Position numbers and translations under genes: made by a program. From NCBI GenBank assembly GCA_016185145.1, contig JACPOB010000188.1:1-50146 (forward strand): 50,146 nt of DNA, in the 5' to 3' direction. This document shows, in pieces, positions 49,600 to 50,146 of the stretch. The notes under the pieces are model-generated. The model made no database searches. It was not told the DNA's origin and saw only the letters and a program-made list of their open reading frames with translations. Within the stretch, counting starts at the first letter, position 1; the number at the start of each line of letters is the position of its first letter. This stretch comes from Rhodospirillales bacterium. GTDB taxonomy: Bacteria; Pseudomonadota; Alphaproteobacteria; Reyranellales; Reyranellaceae.

Positions 49600-50010
49600 A
49601 TGGCTTCGAAGCGTGTCGACTACACGACCATGGACTGGACTTCGGGCGTTCCCTTTTATGGACCCGCCGCGGTCCACGACGGCAAGGACATCGTGCAGCT
49701 CAAGCTGCTGAGCGACCGGCGCCAGGAAGGCGGCGGCATCGCCTGGCTGGTCAGGATGACGCCGCCGCCCGGCAAGCTGATCAAAATCGTGGCTGTCGCC
49801 TTGTCCGACGAGCACATCTTCTCCCTGCAGGGTGGGCGCGGCACCAAGAGCGGCGAGCGGGCGCAGGGATCGGGCGGCTATGGCCTCAATCCCAAGGGGC
49901 AGCCGCACAGCGCCATGATCGCCGAGGAGACAACGGCGCTGGTGATCTATGCCGGCGAGCCCGACGAAATCCGCTCGATGGAGGTCGTCGATATCGCCGA
50001 GGCTGCCTAG
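49600..50010 (+). CDS. Small cupin-like protein of unknown function
   Basis: A 136-residue soluble protein. AGGAGG lies just before ATG 49600. The pattern of short beta strands with conserved Gly, Pro and Glu (GIAWLVRMTPPPGKLIKIV, SDEHIFSLQGGRG, GYGLNPKGQPHSAMIAEETTALVIYAG) resembles the double-stranded beta barrel of ChrR-like cupins, with His73 (DEHIF), His103 (QPHSAMI) and Glu108 as possible metal ligands. It follows the hydrolase gene by 60 bases. The TAG stop lies in a CTAG at which an IS630-like element begins. Confidence 0.7.
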   Translation: MASKRVDYTTMDWTSGVPFYGPAAVHDGKDIVQLKLLSDRRQEGGGIAWLVRMTPPPGKLIKIVAVALSDEHIFSLQGGRGTKSGERAQGSGGYGLNPKGQPHSAMIAEETTALVIYAGEPDEIRSMEVVDIAEAA

Positions 50011-50146
50011 TACCGACTATCGCCGGAGGTGGAGTCGTGATTCAAGGATGGGATGAACATCCAGGAAGCGACGCCGATCGTCCTGACGGAGCAGGAGCGG
50101 TCTGCCTTAGAAGCCATGATCCGATCTCCGAAGACTGAACACGGGA
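50010..50146 (+). mobile_element. Left end of an IS630-family insertion sequence (truncated by the window)
   Basis: The element appears to begin in a CTAG (50007-50010) with GTACCGACTATCGCC, and its transposase frame opens at 50053. Insertion at CTAG with TA duplication is the known preference of IS630. The left end is similar to the flanks of the palindromic repeats at 36.2 and 43.8 kb. The right end is outside the window, so the duplication cannot be verified. Confidence 0.6.
50053..50146 (+). CDS. IS630-family transposase (N-terminal 31 residues only)
   Basis: ATG 50053 opens a frame running off the window. The visible residues include ATPIVLTEQERSALEAMIRS followed by PKTEH, the typical start of IS630-family transposases, in which a PIxLxxxExxxLE segment precedes the helix-turn-helix and an RxxKTEHR-like stretch. 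Only the first part of the DNA-binding domain is present; the DDE catalytic domain lies beyond the end. GGATGG before the start is a weak ribosome site. Confidence 0.7.
   Translation, partial: MNIQEATPIVLTEQERSALEAMIRSPKTEHG

Overview
The window is a GC-rich, gene-dense stretch of about 50 kb from what looks like the chromosome of a metabolically versatile alphaproteobacterium. This rests on codon use, the many ABC uptake systems, a Bug-type binding protein, frequent twin-arginine signal peptides, and palindromic intergenic repeats of a kind common in Bradyrhizobium and other soil Alphaproteobacteria such as Reyranella-like bacteria. No rRNA, tRNA or other phylogenetic marker is present, so the genus is not determined.

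Layout. (1) 1-3315, plus: the end of ugpB, then ugpA, ugpE and ugpQ (uptake of glycerol-3-phosphate and glycerophosphodiesters, and their hydrolysis); no ugpC ATPase lies in the window. (2) 3412-12070, minus: a peptide/nickel-type ABC transporter operon with three paralogous binding proteins in a row, followed by two permeases and two ATPases. (3) 12335-13606, plus: a Bug/TctC-type binding protein and a small unknown protein. (4) 13795-22463: a small zinc-ribbon ORF, a LysR regulator, a branched-chain-amino-acid-type ABC transporter (binding protein, LivH, LivM, LivG, LivF), a shikimate/quinate dehydrogenase and a QuiC1-type 3-dehydroshikimate dehydratase. Together these form a probable shikimate/quinate import and catabolic unit feeding protocatechuate. 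(5) 22519-24803: an exported lactonase-like metallo-hydrolase, a four-helix membrane protein and a class A beta-lactamase. (6) 24935-30777, minus: five translationally coupled genes for a sensor protein, an MlaE permease, an ABC ATPase homologue that has lost every catalytic motif, an MCE (MlaD) protein and a lipoprotein. (7) 30832-40426: three MFS transporters, two small proteins, an exported beta-carbonic anhydrase, a glutathione transferase, a stand-alone molybdenum hydroxylase large subunit and an EamA exporter. (8) 40607-43774: a CUT1-type sugar ABC transporter without an ATPase. (9) 43941-50010: a solitary family-5 binding protein, a tandem amidase pair, an M20 carbamoylase-like hydrolase and a small cupin-like protein, which look like amide or carbamoyl-amino-acid scavenging. 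(10) From about 50010: the left end of an IS630-family element that runs off the window.

Two things stand out. First, the MCE operon at 24.9-30.8 kb pairs a phospholipid-type transporter with a pseudo-ATPase and with a dCACHE-GAF sensor ending in a degenerate nucleotide-cyclase domain. It is the best candidate for an undescribed system. Second, the long palindromic repeats come in several families. One copy (43775-43944) has the structure of a non-autonomous insertion into a CTAG site with a TA duplication, and its left end resembles the left end of the IS630-type element at 50 kb, which suggests that the repeats are or were mobile. Another copy has been read into the 3' end of the glutathione transferase gene.
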